Positions 26,916 through 39,072 of a stretch of 64,000 nt of DNA are shown here, piece by piece. Origin of the DNA: Branchiostoma floridae (taxonomy: Eukaryota; Chordata; Leptocardii; Amphioxiformes; Branchiostomatidae); NCBI RefSeq assembly GCF_000003815.2, contig NC_049980.1:15867576-15931575 (forward strand), written 5' to 3'. A program made the position numbers and the translations under genes. Every line of letters begins with the position of its first letter. Position 1 is the first letter of the stretch. The notes under the pieces are model-generated. The model was not told the origin of the DNA. It worked only from the letters and a program-made list of their open reading frames with translations, and did not search any database.

Positions 26916-27079
26916 TTGTTGGCTACGGGTCTCCTTGGAATGAGAAGAAGGTGGAAACTTTGGTTAGAACTGCGGGAAAGCGACTGTTTCCCCCACAACC
27001 AGCGTGGTCACTCAAAGTGCTGACTAACCAAGCAAGTTTTTGTTGTTTCTCGTCCACTCGGACACACCTCCAAATCTGA

Positions 27080-27282
27080 CCAATCAGGGAGAGAGCTGTG
27101 TCAGCTGATTGCGACCGCGCCTTCAGCTGTAACCAATCAGAGAACAGAAATTACCATATGGTCTAAACTATGTCGTCTGCTCCAAGAAAGCAGGAAGGAG
27201 GTTCCAACAATCATCACGAGTCATTTTTTGCAAATCATCATTTCCTGTTTAAGACGAAGATCTTTCGTCATTCATGACGTCA
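27080..27282 (-). promoter_or_regulatory. CCAAT boxes and a CRE upstream of the core bisphosphatase exon
   Basis: Two CCAATCA motifs (27080 and 27133) and a palindromic TGACGTCA (27275-27282) lie 165-367 bp upstream of the ATG at 26915, in sequence richer in GC than nearby introns. CREs are used by other gluconeogenic genes, so cAMP control is possible. This is inference from motifs. Confidence 0.35.
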
Positions 27283-27397
27283 CAGTCCCACAACTAGAGG
27301 GACAACAACAGGACTGGTTTGTCTGACACCATAACAAATCATATTCCCCGGGGAAAGGGTGGGGATGTGGATATGGTCATGACAATGCACGTCAAAC

Positions 27398-27745
27398 ATG
27401 GTGGAAGACGAGACACATTTTATGTCAAACTGCTCTTTCTATAATCAAGAAAGAAAAGAGCTGTTCAAAGAAGCCATCAAATTCCATCCAAACTTTCTCA
27501 CATTCACTGACAAAAAGAAAGCAGTTCACCTTTTAACATCACTAAACCCACACATGATACAAAAAGTGGGATCTTTCGTCTCTTCCACTGTCGTCGAAAA
27601 AGAAGTCGAACCCAATAACCCAGGATCTAGAGTTAGCTTATATTAGTTTTAGACCAGAGTAGACACTTGTGTTATTGTATTTTACACTGTTTGAATCTAT
27701 GTTACCTGCAATTAGCCCACGGGCAAGAATTTGCAATAAACTTGA
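27398..27745 (+). mobile_element. 3' end of a LINE (non-LTR retrotransposon), 5' truncated
   Basis: The frame VEDETHFMSNCSFYNQERKE and later HLLTSLNPHMIQKVGSF resembles the C-terminal end of CR1/L2-like LINE ORF2 proteins (VEDExHFLxxCPxY, then a hydrophobic helix). After the stop a short 3'UTR ends TTTGCAATAAAC. It is a dead fragment. Confidence 0.6.
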
Positions 27746-28492
27746 TTTACTTATCGGATATCATATTCGGATGGATTTTGTTTTACAGCTTTACATGTGT
27801 CTTATGTGCATCTGGGTGCAGATTGCAAGCCATACTATTCTTAGAGTATAACATTGATATTCTAGTAACGTCATTGTATAAGAATTGAGCAATTGTGTAT
27901 TTTGCTCAAGAGAAACGTGTGAATGGCCTCCCCAAGGACTATCGACTATCTACTCCCTATAAGAACTTACTCGGCCAGGGCATATGGTCAGATAAGAATA
28001 ACCAAATGTAACTGTGATGACCCAATATACTAGTATATTGTTTATTTGGTCCTAATTTTTTCGATAGCATCCATATAATCGACAATCTCATGACGTCGAT
28101 GACACTGTGAGAGACAGAGTTTTAGCAGGAATATGCAAAATACAAGGGTGAATGTCTGACGAACATCACGTACACCCACCTCACTGGCCACTGGGGCCTG
28201 AACACAGAATCAACAAAACAGACCGAATGATCCTTCGCAATGGCAGATTTCGTGACCAACTCTGGTTTTTAAAATCAATATCAAAACTTACATATGGCCA
28301 TCATTATATATTTATACAGTCAGTGTTACTGCCATAGCCGAAAACTGTCTGTGCACGTATGTGAAGTGACGACAGCGATTGTACCGGGATCCCCACCCAC
28401 TCAATGCTGCTGCCTGTACATCTACATTGTGTGGTTTTATTTAAATCCATGGCCACAAAGAATAAAGGGGAATCTACATATCAGCACCATAC

Positions 28493-28507
28493 CTTTTGGG
28501 ACGCCAT
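28493..28507 (-). CDS. Possible distal first coding exon of fructose-bisphosphatase
   Basis: On the minus strand ATGGCGTCCCAAAAG (MASQK) is followed by a good donor, GTATGG. It would join in phase 0 to an acceptor before 26933 (TTCTCATTCCAAG|GAG), giving six more codons before the internal ATG at 26915 and a protein of 344 residues. Human FBP1 starts MADQ, so a similar start is reasonable. Against it, the ATG at 26915 can also start translation and has its own upstream promoter-like elements. Confidence 0.4.
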
Positions 28508-28593
28508 CTTGATGATGTCGCTGTGCAAGTGTCAACGAACAGAACGTGCTATGCTGGTTTCTGTCCTGACAGGACGAACGAGTGACCCAGACC

Positions 28594-28599
28594 TTTAAA
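28594..28599 (-). promoter_or_regulatory. TATA-like TTTAAA upstream of the possible distal exon
   Basis: TTTAAA lies about 90 bp upstream of the candidate ATG at 28507. It is consistent with, but does not prove, a distal promoter. Confidence 0.25.
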
Positions 28600-30434
28600 T
28601 GGATGCCCGCTGGACTACACCATTTTTCTCAAAGGGAAGCCAGCTACATTATCATTGTTCAAGTCCAACCAGTCTATAGACTACCATGGGTTTTGAACTA
28701 TTTACGATTCAAATTTATCATAACATAAGATTTGGGTAATATTAAGGGCTGTTAGTGTGTGGTTATACTGCGGACCAACACATGATGGCGTCAACGTTTT
28801 GCGTTTCATTATTTTGTGGCTGTTTAACAACACCCAAGTTAGATGTTGTAATCAACAATCTTTTATTTTACCCAAGGTCAACACGGAATTAATTAGATAT
28901 CGTGTGAATTTAACCTGCCCGAGTGTTTTGCAAAAAGTTGAAGCTTATCAAAGTTCTTTCAAGCTTTTCTCCGAGTGAGATCTGACCTTGTAAGGCATGT
29001 AGTACAAGTTTCGTGCATTATATTTGTTTTATCCTTCCACTAGTCATGTTAATAACCTGTTCTAAAACAAAGTCTATAACGTTAACGTTACGTAGATGAT
29101 TTTTTTTTACTCGCACCAAGATAAAAGCACCTTGCTCGCACACATCACTATAGGGCGAGTGTAGTATTGACAAAGGGCAAAGGGAAAACATTCTGCGTTT
29201 TCGCGAAAAATTTGCCTTTCTTGTTGACACACATTTCCTTATTCATCTTGATGCATGGTGCGCATGTTACATGTAGCACATGATAAGACACATGGGAACT
29301 GCTTTAGGTTTGTATACATACAGGCGCATCTGTTAACTCACTAAGATTAGTATGATCACAAAGAATAGAAGTTATAACGTTCATCGTCAGTATTTGATAA
29401 CAAATTACACTGTTAGCGTTAGTCTCCGTTGCGTTAATGGTTATTTCACTTTTTATGGTCGGCGTTGAGAAGGGAAAAGAAAACTTGATTCAGCCCGAAA
29501 ACAAATTGTTTCTGTATTCGTCTATATTTTCGGAAATATGAGAAAAGCGGGAAAGGGCATGGTGAAGTAAGAACAGTCGAAGAGTCCGTGAGGCGTGACT
29601 CCAGTACATGTCCTTTGACTTCTTGTCCTGGAACTAGAACGGGCCGGGTGCATTGTGTACTACTGGATATAATGTTACTCTATAAACCAATGAGGCCTCA
29701 GCCGACCTATCACCCGCTATTGTTGATCTAACAGCAGTCTTCAGAGATAATTGTTTTTCTTTGGCACATTTCCGGTCTATTTTACTAAACAACATTGACG
29801 AAATTTGATGCTCTGCTGATGTTACGATATGATAGTAACGTTAAAGAATGGAAGTGTCTATTGGCAAGCTGTCCCCCGTGCAGTTCATAAAGGATATTGG
29901 TCAGATGGCTAAACTGGTAATGACATAGCCTAGTAGACCATGGGTCTCTGTCCAAAAAAAATTTCTTTGCCCGTTCTATGGGCCCTGTACGGGGCCTACC
30001 CCAGTTGGAGGCGCCAAAGTACAAAGATAACATAGGCTCAGGAAATTGCGGGATTATCCTCAGGGTTACTAGTATTGTTGTATATGGATCAGGGTTATGA
30101 TTATGTAGCCTCCATAGCAGGAGTTTCAGGCCTGTCAACAGTGGGGGGGGGGGGGGTACCATTTTATGGACTTAGTGAGTTGATAGCAACGTTCATAAAA
30201 TATAACGTTAAGCATGCAGGTAATGGCTAGCCTCGCCAAAGTTTCCACAGTTTTCTGGAAAAAAAAAAGAAATAAGGAAAATAGACTGAATAACATGCCT
30301 ATTGTAATTCTACGGCCACCTAAGTAACCTCTCAGTCATTTTCTAGATCTATCTATTTGGTCGATTTCTATATTTTACCAGCACATCCCTTGGTATATCC
30401 CTGAAGCCCAACATGGTATAATCCAGTCCGCATC
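28600..30434. other. Intergenic region between the bisphosphatase and FBXO33-like genes
   Basis: Divergent intergenic DNA of 1.8 kb. It has a 14-base G run (30143-30156), several AACGTTAC-type motifs and a short GC-rich block around 29940-30020 that looks like a dispersed repeat. No gene or RNA was recognised. Confidence 0.5.
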
Positions 30435-30459
30435 GACGTCATCCAGATTCGTGACGTCA
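30435..30459 (+). promoter_or_regulatory. Paired CRE/ATF sites just upstream of the F-box start codon
   Basis: GACGTCAT (30435-30442) and the full palindrome TGACGTCA (30452-30459) lie 15-39 bases before the ATG at 30474. They are either in the core promoter or in a very short 5'UTR. Confidence 0.5.
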
Positions 30460-30473
30460 TTTAATGACAGAAA

Positions 30474-33400
30474 ATGGCGACAAACAAGGGAGACTGGAAC
30501 GCTTTGCCCAGTGTTATCGTTGTAGAAGTCCTCTCCTTACTGCCAAAGAAAGACCTTATCCAAGCAGCTACAACATGCAAGAACTGGAGAGCTTGCCTTT
30601 TTCACCCTGGGCTGTGGAGCCGCATAGAATTGAAGCTAAATACGCCAGAACAGATGGCCAGGTAGGTGTGCCATACACTGACCGTTTCCTCCATGTTGCA
30701 CCAGCATGCAGGAAATTATACAGCGCGCTTGAGCCGATAGGTGTCGGACTTTTGGGTCGGACTTTGGTGGAGTCATTCCCCTTAGACCTGCTGCATACCT
30801 CTGCAGCATTTCTTGTCCGTTAACACGATTTTTTTGCTTTCCAGGGCACAGTTTGTCGCTACAAAATGCGCGGGTTTCGCACGAGAGCTGTACCTGGAAT
30901 GGCCGCACGATGTCGACAAGGTGGACGTTGACTGTCGCCAAATCATCATGAGAAAGGCGCTAGCAGTTCTGAAGATGGCCAAGAACAACAGAAATCTGGA
31001 AAAGTTCTGCCTGAAGTGCTGTGGTTGTAGTCTTCTGGGCGAGACGCAAGAGGACGAAGACATCATAACAGAGTAAGTTGCAGTAAACAACCTTGCGCCG
31101 GACAGTGTTACATTGTCACGTCATTTTTGAGGTTAGCTACTTGGTCAGTGCTGTGACATTCTTGCTGGGGAGAAAATTTAGGGAAAATAACGATTCAGAT
31201 CATATTTTCAAATCTAAGTTCTAACGTTAATCAGTAGTTGGAAAATAGGTATTTGTTGAAATGGAAAATTCCATAAATAGCGGCTTTGATTTTGACAGCC
31301 ACGGACTGTGACGGAGGCCCACGAAAGGGGCGTGTCTCGATAACGTTAGTACCAATAAATATGGGCCCAGCCAAAATGTTCATATAGGTATCTCACAACA
31401 GTTATTCACTCAATATCCCAAGCTATATTATAGAAGAAATGGTATTGTAGGATCTGAAGCTGAATTTATTGGAATCCAATTATCCAATATGGATATTAGA
31501 TCCTATTTGTCTTGCTTGGTAGGTATTGTCAACAGAGAATCGAATAGAGAGTCTATTATCATCTTTGCAACTGTTAAAGCCTCTTATTTGTGACCAAATT
31601 CATTTGCTATGGTCATTCTTAGGACTAGGAATATTTTGGGTATCTACCTCACTCTTTGCAGCAATGAAAAATGAAAATGCAAATTCCTCAAGAACCAAGA
31701 AAGGTTTTAGTTGAACCTGTAGTACTCTTGCCAGTTTTTACGTTGTAACGTTATATTTCAGGTATAGCGAGCTGCTTTTGTTTGTTTTACATTTTATGTT
31801 GTATAAATCTGTTAAAGATTTCAATTGCCAAAATGTTTACCAGTAGCTCTGTGCTACCTTGTTGTGTTGTATGGCATGTGTTGAAGTTTATATCATTAGA
31901 TTGGTAACTATGAATGTGATAATAGCATTGGCAAGTTGATTTTGACTTAAGTATGTTGATCGACTATTAAGCGTGTTGGATATGTTATCCCTTGTCACAT
32001 AAATGTATGTCAGCAAACTTGGGTGTTTTTAGTGCCAAAATTTGGCATGTTTTTATTGCAGATGGTTGAAAGCTACATATTGCTAGGATCAGCCAATTTT
32101 GTCTGATGTATAAGGTTACTCTTGGATGTGCTATCGAACACAGTTTGAGACAGCATTGGCCAGAAATATGGTATACACTATGTGTCTACATATTTCTTCT
32201 TGGCTATATTTACTCCAGGCTGCAATATGTGATCTCCTTGATTCTGAGTGGTGCCAAGAACCTGAAGTACCTGTCCTTTGGCTACTGTGTGGAGGTCTTT
32301 GACCACACCACCATCCAGGCTGTAGCCAAGGCCTGTGGGCACTCAATACACACGCTGCATGCTGCTACCCTGTACCCTGAGGAACAGGCTCAGAGCCTCT
32401 TCACGCCCTCCATCCTGCAGTCTTTCCAGCACCTCCAAGTGCTGAGCATGGACTTTGAAGAGCTGAGCAACGAGATCCTCTCGGTCATGTGCAATGAGAA
32501 CCGGGTGTCCCTTAAGAACTTGATACTCCTACAAGATGGCCAGCCTGCCAGCGTCCCCGATATCCGGGACCGAGCGTGGCACCTTTTCGCCTCCAGCAAC
32601 CCAGACGCGGAGGTGACCCTGACCTTGTTGCGACTGCCGTCGGGGCTCCAGAACTATCTGAGACCGAGCATGCCGCTGGGGACCCTGCGGGTGCTGTACT
32701 CTGGAGAGGTGACCAGGGCCAATCTGGACTTTATATCATGCCATTACTGCAAGACCCTGAAGAGTCTCATCATTTGTGATTGGCTGGATTCTGGGGCAAC
32801 ATACTCCCTTGTCCCAGACACCATGATGGGGGAGGACCCAATAGTGATGCTGGCCTGGAGATGCACCAACCTTACCAACCTGTCAATCATAGGTCAGTGA
32901 CCTTTGTAGACATCCAGATTGTGATTTGATTTATTAGTTTGGTTGTAAAAAAAAATGAAGGTAAGTGTTAAAAGTAAGTGAAAGCATACTAGTGAGTGTG
33001 TTCCATATCAGTGCTCAAAATACTTTTTACGGACTAAGTTGCCCCATTCCCAGCTTATTGATTTCTTCTCCTCAACTAGTACTGCTTAATAATTTCCAAT
33101 GTCTTTTATTCTAGTTTTCACTACAAGGAATATGTAATAAACCTTATTTGTAACGTTTCCAGAGATCATTTGACCAGTCTACACCACCAGCATTATGCAT
33201 AGCAATGTGCCAGAATTTACCCTTTACCATTGTTGGCCTTCCTTTATGTAGTGTAAAGCATAATCAGGCCCCCCATGCAGACCCTCAGTAGCACATGTAG
33301 TAGTACCAGTAGTAGGCATCCTTCTAATAAAAAAGTTCAAATGGTTTACAAAACACACAATGTAGTAAGTATACTTTTTTTATACAAATTGTAAAAATAC

Positions 33401-34772
33401 TTGAATCTCAAAAATGATACTGTAAGGTAGATGGTGGATGTTGACATTAGGAGGATGGGGTAGGATAGGATAGATTTCAACTATTTGTGTACTAGTACCC
33501 ATTTTCTTGAAGGTTATGCCAGATCATAATTTCACAAAAGTGTTATCTTGAAAAAAGTCTAACTGCTACCATTATGTATTTGAGCCCCTTACTTTCTATG
33601 GAAAACACATTGTCATCTTAAACCAACTCATGAGAACATTTTAGGGTAATTGAATTGCCCTGAAATGTACATGAGTTTGTTTGGTACTGGTATGTCTAAA
33701 ACTCCGGAATTTCAATACATTTCCACCAAGTCGCTTTAAACAAGACGTATTCTGTATTTAAGGCTTCTGAATCCCTATTTTCAAGCTTGTCTTCTTGCCT
33801 CTGATGAACAATTTGAATTAGTTATTCTCGTATGCTGGTATGAAGGCTCATGTCTATTAAGAAGGTTATATTTAATGACTTCTTTGAGTTTGTGGTCTTG
33901 AATTAATTGAAATGAATCCATACATGCCCTCCAGGGTATGAATTTTCCAAGGACAGCCTGGTTGCTGTTGCACGCTTGCGGGGAAACCAACTCCGGTCCC
34001 TGGAAGTCTCCATCTCCTGCATCGTGGAGACTGATGATGATGATGATGATGAAGAGGATGAAGATGAAGCCATCCCTGATGATGGAGCAATGTCAATGGA
34101 CACTCTCCGACAACAGGTCTGCGCAAATCTTCTACCTTAGCATTTACGCTGTAATTTTGTTTTTTGCATTGAGTGTTGTTGTTTACTACATGGCAATTGA
34201 CTAAAATTTTGCATGTTCTGTTATGATAAAACCCTGTCTTGATTTTTTCATCAAAAGAGAAATTAGGTTTTAGACAGACATAGGCAGGGACATTGTTATT
34301 TTCTTTTCCATACAAAATTATGGAATGTTCCAACAGCTCGGTCAGCATCCTATATGGCATGTTTAACCCTGAATGTTGAGGTTTGTTGGTGTGGTGCTTT
34401 TTGGGTAGTGTGTTAAGTAAAGTGGTAAGTGACCCTTCCTCTGGACTAAGAAGTTGTGGGTTGTGTTGTGTTGCTCACTAGAAATGTACATTTCTGTTGT
34501 AGGTCACAGCCCATAGAGTGGGACATTAACTTAAGCTCAGTGTACTTGTGGATAACAGCTAGGGGAATTTCTTCATCACAATGAACATGTATACTGTATA
34601 TGACTCCTCTGTCATGACCAGTAGCTCAACTGGTATGAGATCACTTTTACTTTCTTTCACTTATCAGGTATCAGAGAGCCTTGGCTGGAGCTGGACCCCT
34701 GCCGTGTACCCTCTTGACAGCAACCTGACTTCAGACATCCTGCTAGAAGACCTGCAGGTCCAGGGCAACTAG
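30474..34772 (+). CDS. FBXO33: F-box only protein 33-like (SCF substrate adaptor)
   Basis: F-box proteins bring substrates to the SKP1-CUL1 ubiquitin ligase; vertebrate FBXO33 has been reported to act on YBX1. Exons: 30474-30661, 30845-31072, 32219-32892, 33935-34116, 34668-34772. Phases agree and give 458 residues. The F-box is at residues 8-55 (LPSVIVVEVLSLLPKKDLIQ, then CKNWRACLFHPGLW). Conserved FBXO33 blocks follow: NNRNLEKFCL, EDPIVMLAWRCTNLTNLSI, VAVARLRGNQLRSLEV and the C-terminal VSESLGWSW. A stretch of about 13 acidic residues after that last LRR-like block, from GAT repeats near 34032, looks like a lineage insertion. The ATG has context AGAAAATGG. A longer reading from 32106 is only intron read-through. 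Orthology is strong. Confidence 0.93.
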
Positions 34773-37700
34773 CCAACACCTGTCGCTTCCAACAAGCCAG
34801 AGCCAGTTTCCAACAAGTACATCTGACCAGTGAGACTCCAGGCAAGGCTTGGGCAGGCTCCCACCATTTTTGTGTTTTAGTTATCAGCTATCTTTCAGTG
34901 TTACATTATTTTAGCCATTGCAAAGTTTTAGAGATAGGTTCAATATTTTATGTTTCATCATCAGGTCATAACTTATTGATTATTCTTTATTCTACATTAT
35001 AGCATAAAATTGCATTGGACATGTAATGAACTATGACTAAAACGTAGCTGTATTATTTTCATATTCAGCAATAGCTTATAACTTATATATTCTTTATCTC
35101 AAATATTTACAGCTATTAGACTTTTCATCAGTGCACTGCCTTCAGCCAACAAGAAGCGCAATAACTTTATGCCAAAATCCAACCAAAATTTCATGGCTGA
35201 TTTACAGAATTAGAGAGGAGATAACAACTTACATCATGCAACACATAACCACAAAATCATGCAATATAATTCACTCCAAGGCGCAGTCTTGTAAATACTG
35301 AGGACTGCAATGTCAGTGCCCACTCAAAATCCTGCAAAGAGCATCTTAATAAGTCAACTGCAATCTGCCATAAACATTTGCCCCACAAAAGCACTGATAT
35401 GAAGCACAAAAAATTCCATCAAGTCAACTCTTATGACAGGTCATAAATTAAGCATCAATTGTAGTAACCTTTTTAGGTATCTACAAGAGAAGATACTGTG
35501 TACGGGTAGAGGTTACATATGATATATATATACATCACTTGACTTTGCAATTTAACTTCCCGGATAATTTAACTTCCTTGACAAAAGCTGAAGGAAGCCT
35601 CATTGCCAGGCCAGTATCATAAGCACAAGTCATGTAAGATCATGGCTAATAGAGTATTACATGCCATTTCGATAGTAACTGAAATGTTCCTTTACATGAT
35701 GGTTTCCATCAGCTGTAGATATGCCAAAGGACATCATTACTGTCAGTCAAACCAAATTGTGCAATAAGACAAGACAATAAGGGGCATTAAGAACGATAAG
35801 GAAACATCAGGACATTCCTGCACCCAGTGTGTGCAAAGAGGTCATCCCCCTTGAAACCATCACATTTATTTTCAGGTGTCAGTAACATAGCTGGGAAGTC
35901 CACACAGTCTTGCTATGCCAGGGGCCAGCTCAGACTCTGCCAAAGAACTTACATCATTTCCTTTTGAATTACTTGTTTGGGGTTAATTCCAAATTACATA
36001 GGTACTTGGTTCTAAGTTTTGCAAATCATATTCATGACTTCTAAGCAAGTCCTGTTGTTGAAGCAAAGTAACAAGTAACCTTGAATGGAAGGAGTCTTTG
36101 ATGTATTGGGCTTGTTTCTGTTCTTAAAAGACAAAACTCAGGTGCTTAAAAGTATGGCAGCACAACAACTAAAATCTGTGGCAATTGCTCTTTAAGATGA
36201 ACAAAACGTAAGTAAAAATAATCAATATGCAAATATTTATAAACATGAGCTGACCTGGCACAGCAAGGACAATGTAGACCATCAGAAGTTTGTTACAAAG
36301 TGGGGATTCAATCAGGAAGAGGACACTGACAACAACTGTTGTTTATGCTAGATTATGTGTTATTGCATCTAAAGTGTTGTAGCTTTAGTTTTAATCTAAG
36401 ATTATCCTAACATGTATAGTGCTAATGTTCATGTATGGAGTGTTTGTTATTCTTTAGGAAGACACTAACAGAAGATTTTATGTCAGTTTGTACTTTTTTC
36501 TTCATCCTAATACTGATTAAGTTCAAACATAACATTCTTTTGCATTCCAGTGATATGGTTGATAAACTGTTCATGTAGATCACAATTACTAAAGAGGCCT
36601 AAAATAAGAAGTTAGGTTAATAAAAAGTACAGCTGAAGCTTTCACAGTGATTATGGTTAGAAAAGCTTTATGACAAGACCAGATGGAAAGAGGGGAAGAT
36701 TTGATATTTATTATGCAGAAATTCAGAACTGCCAGTGCAGTTAAACATCCAAAGTACTGCACTACTGCCAAACCAAAGATACAAGTACGAGTACCAAACA
36801 GGCGTTCTGAAGAAAAACAGTTTCATCAGAAACCTTATTGAGATATCAACAATACAAAGATTTCTAGATAGATCAATATATATATAATCTATATACCATG
36901 ATCAGTGTAGAACTGGTGTTGCCCTTGAACATGAAAAGAGTGCAAGGATTTCTATTTCGCAAAAAGAAATCACAAGCAGCCATTAGTGTTTTTCTTGTTT
37001 AAGTTAATACATTCTTCAGACCTTTGAGATGTAAGTTTGCCATGTTAGTTCATGTCAGCAATTTAGTAGACTGTTTACTGATTACTAATGGTCATGCTAA
37101 TTTGAGTAATCTGGTAACAGTCTCCATGGTAAAGCAAAAGCACCATGTCATGTCCATCACATTGTTTGAGTAACATGTGTGACCTGACTTAACACACATT
37201 TTCAAGGGCAAGATCAAATCAATCCAAATGCCAAATTAATAAAAACTGTCTAGCAAGTAAGTTATAATCATTGTAGTTGTGAATCAGTAGTAATGTGTGA
37301 TGTAGTAGAGGAGATAACTATATAACAACCAAAAGACCAAAGAGGCATCTGAACTGCCACACACAACACCAAAGACCAATGTAAAAGTGAAGTGACCAAC
37401 AACTTCAATGTCATATAGACCACAGCTGGAAAGCTATTGTATTGCTGTCATGTCATCATTCAATGTTGTGTGAGTCATGTTCAAATGGTCTGTCCAAATG
37501 TCCAACAATATGTGTAGAATTTGAAGATGCACTGAGGATTAAAAACATGTCTTTTCAGCTGTATATTTAGTACTAATGACCATATGCTAAATCTGATTTT
37601 GTTCTGAAGACATACTCATAGTCATTCACCAGATAGTCTTTAATTAGATTAAGAAGGCCGCATCAATGGTCAATATTTACCAATTGTTTATGTTTTATGG

Positions 37701-38286
37701 GTCTATTGATTCTTCTTTACATAGTGGTATTCTCGACATGGTATCAATTTTTTTTATATAGTGGTTAATAGATTGCTGAAAAGACAGTTTGTCTCATCTT
37801 GTTGCACATCAAATTATTGTTGAATTGTGGACATAATTGTTGACATATGACCATGGTATCAAATCATCACTATCTGTTGATGTTGTCAGCCATTGACTGA
37901 ATGATGACTATGTTATACACTATGATATACATATATACACCAATACATGAAACTGTTACATCAATTCAGACAATATATGAGATAAGTATATGATGTGACA
38001 CAAGAAGGAATGTTACCACCGATGGAAGGTCCAGCCTTTGCAAGTCCAAAGCAACTGCAAATTAACACTGTAAAATGAAACTTGACTCAAATTTGTTTCC
38101 ATATATCTTTGAATAGCTGATATAGAAGCTTAGAAACTTGTCAAATTTTCTTAATGTGCATGTTTGTATCATTTTTAATCGGACATTACTTTACACAATC
38201 ATTTAGAAATGATGTAACTCCTGATAAGCACTATCTGATTAATTGTTAACTGCCTACTACAGTTTGTTATTTTGCAGATGCTTTGG

Positions 38287-39072
38287 TCAGTGGACACCAG
38301 TTCGAGTTGTGCTTTGCAATGCAAAACTGTGATGCATTATCTTCTGTGAAGAACATTGACCAACTAGCATGCAACAAGGACATTTGTTGAATGAGTTGCA
38401 TCTCCCTAGCCATGTACGATGCACTATAACTTTCAGAAAGGCAGCACTTACTACCATGATGTTTGACACGATCTCTGTGATAAATGTTGCTCTGATGTGA
38501 TCATGTGAAGAAGAGGTCTTCAAGTTTAAGGGAACAAATCTTGAAGCCTGTGCACCTGTGGCTGACAGCTCCACTCCTGCAGTATATTTTTCTATCAAAG
38601 AGACATAGCATGGGAAGGAGAACACCAAAGTGCCATGGTAGCCCAGAAAAATTACAATTTGAGGATTACAGATGATCAGAGAAGGCAGTGGGCGGAGAGT
38701 GTCAGCCACAGAAGTGCTCAGTAGTTGGTCCCAGTGCTTTACCACAGTGTAATAATCAGCTGATAGGAATATGAACAAAATGTATGCAAATGTACCATCT
38801 GTGACTAAGCTCCAATGCATTCTGGGACCACAAAGTGGCCTACTGACTACATCTATGTTTGAAGGAGAGAGTAGAAGATGTGAACAGTGGCAGCTGTTTC
38901 CTCCAGTGAGTTGGAGTTGAACTGTTGTACTTCCAGACAATTGTAGTGCAGTTTTTCCCTTCTGCACCACAAGCAGTGAGATATACAAATGATGTGCAGA
39001 AAGTTGACTACCAAACTGTAAGGCAGCTAGCTTATGCCCTGGCGAACTCCCTGGAGGGAAGAGTTGCCACAT
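38287..39072 (-). CDS. Unassigned 261-codon open frame, faint DEG/ENaC-like features
   Basis: This is the longest open frame outside recognised exons. I do not recognise it with confidence. A hydrophobic stretch (FAYILFIFLSADYYTVV) is followed after about 20 residues by LRPLPSLIICNPQ. Further on comes FLKVIVHRTWLGRCNSFN. DEG/ENaC channels have TM1, then FPAVTICN, and later a GxCYxFN motif, in that order. The match is loose and the conserved FPAVT core is not exact. It may be one exon of a channel gene, a relic, or chance. The first 80 codons are the least convincing. Confidence 0.28.
   Translation of the reverse strand: MWQLFPPGSSPGHKLAALQFGSQLSAHHLYISLLVVQKGKTALQLSGSTTVQLQLTGGNSCHCSHLLLSPSNIDVVSRPLCGPRMHWSLVTDGTFAYILFIFLSADYYTVVKHWDQLLSTSVADTLRPLPSLIICNPQIVIFLGYHGTLVFSFPCYVSLIEKYTAGVELSATGAQASRFVPLNLKTSSSHDHIRATFITEIVSNIMVVSAAFLKVIVHRTWLGRCNSFNKCPCCMLVGQCSSQKIMHHSFALQSTTRTGVH

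Noticed and set aside
26721..27023. 100-codon plus-strand frame
   Set aside because: Antisense to the first core exon of fructose-bisphosphatase, whose minus-strand reading matches the family.
29785..30162. 125-codon minus-strand frame
   Set aside because: Pro run comes from a G homopolymer and the rest looks like a dispersed repeat; no splice or family evidence.
32106..32218. Upstream N-terminal extension of the third FBXO33 exon
   Set aside because: It is intron read-through; the acceptor at 32217-32218 joins in phase to the exon ending 31072, and the extension has no FBXO33 similarity.
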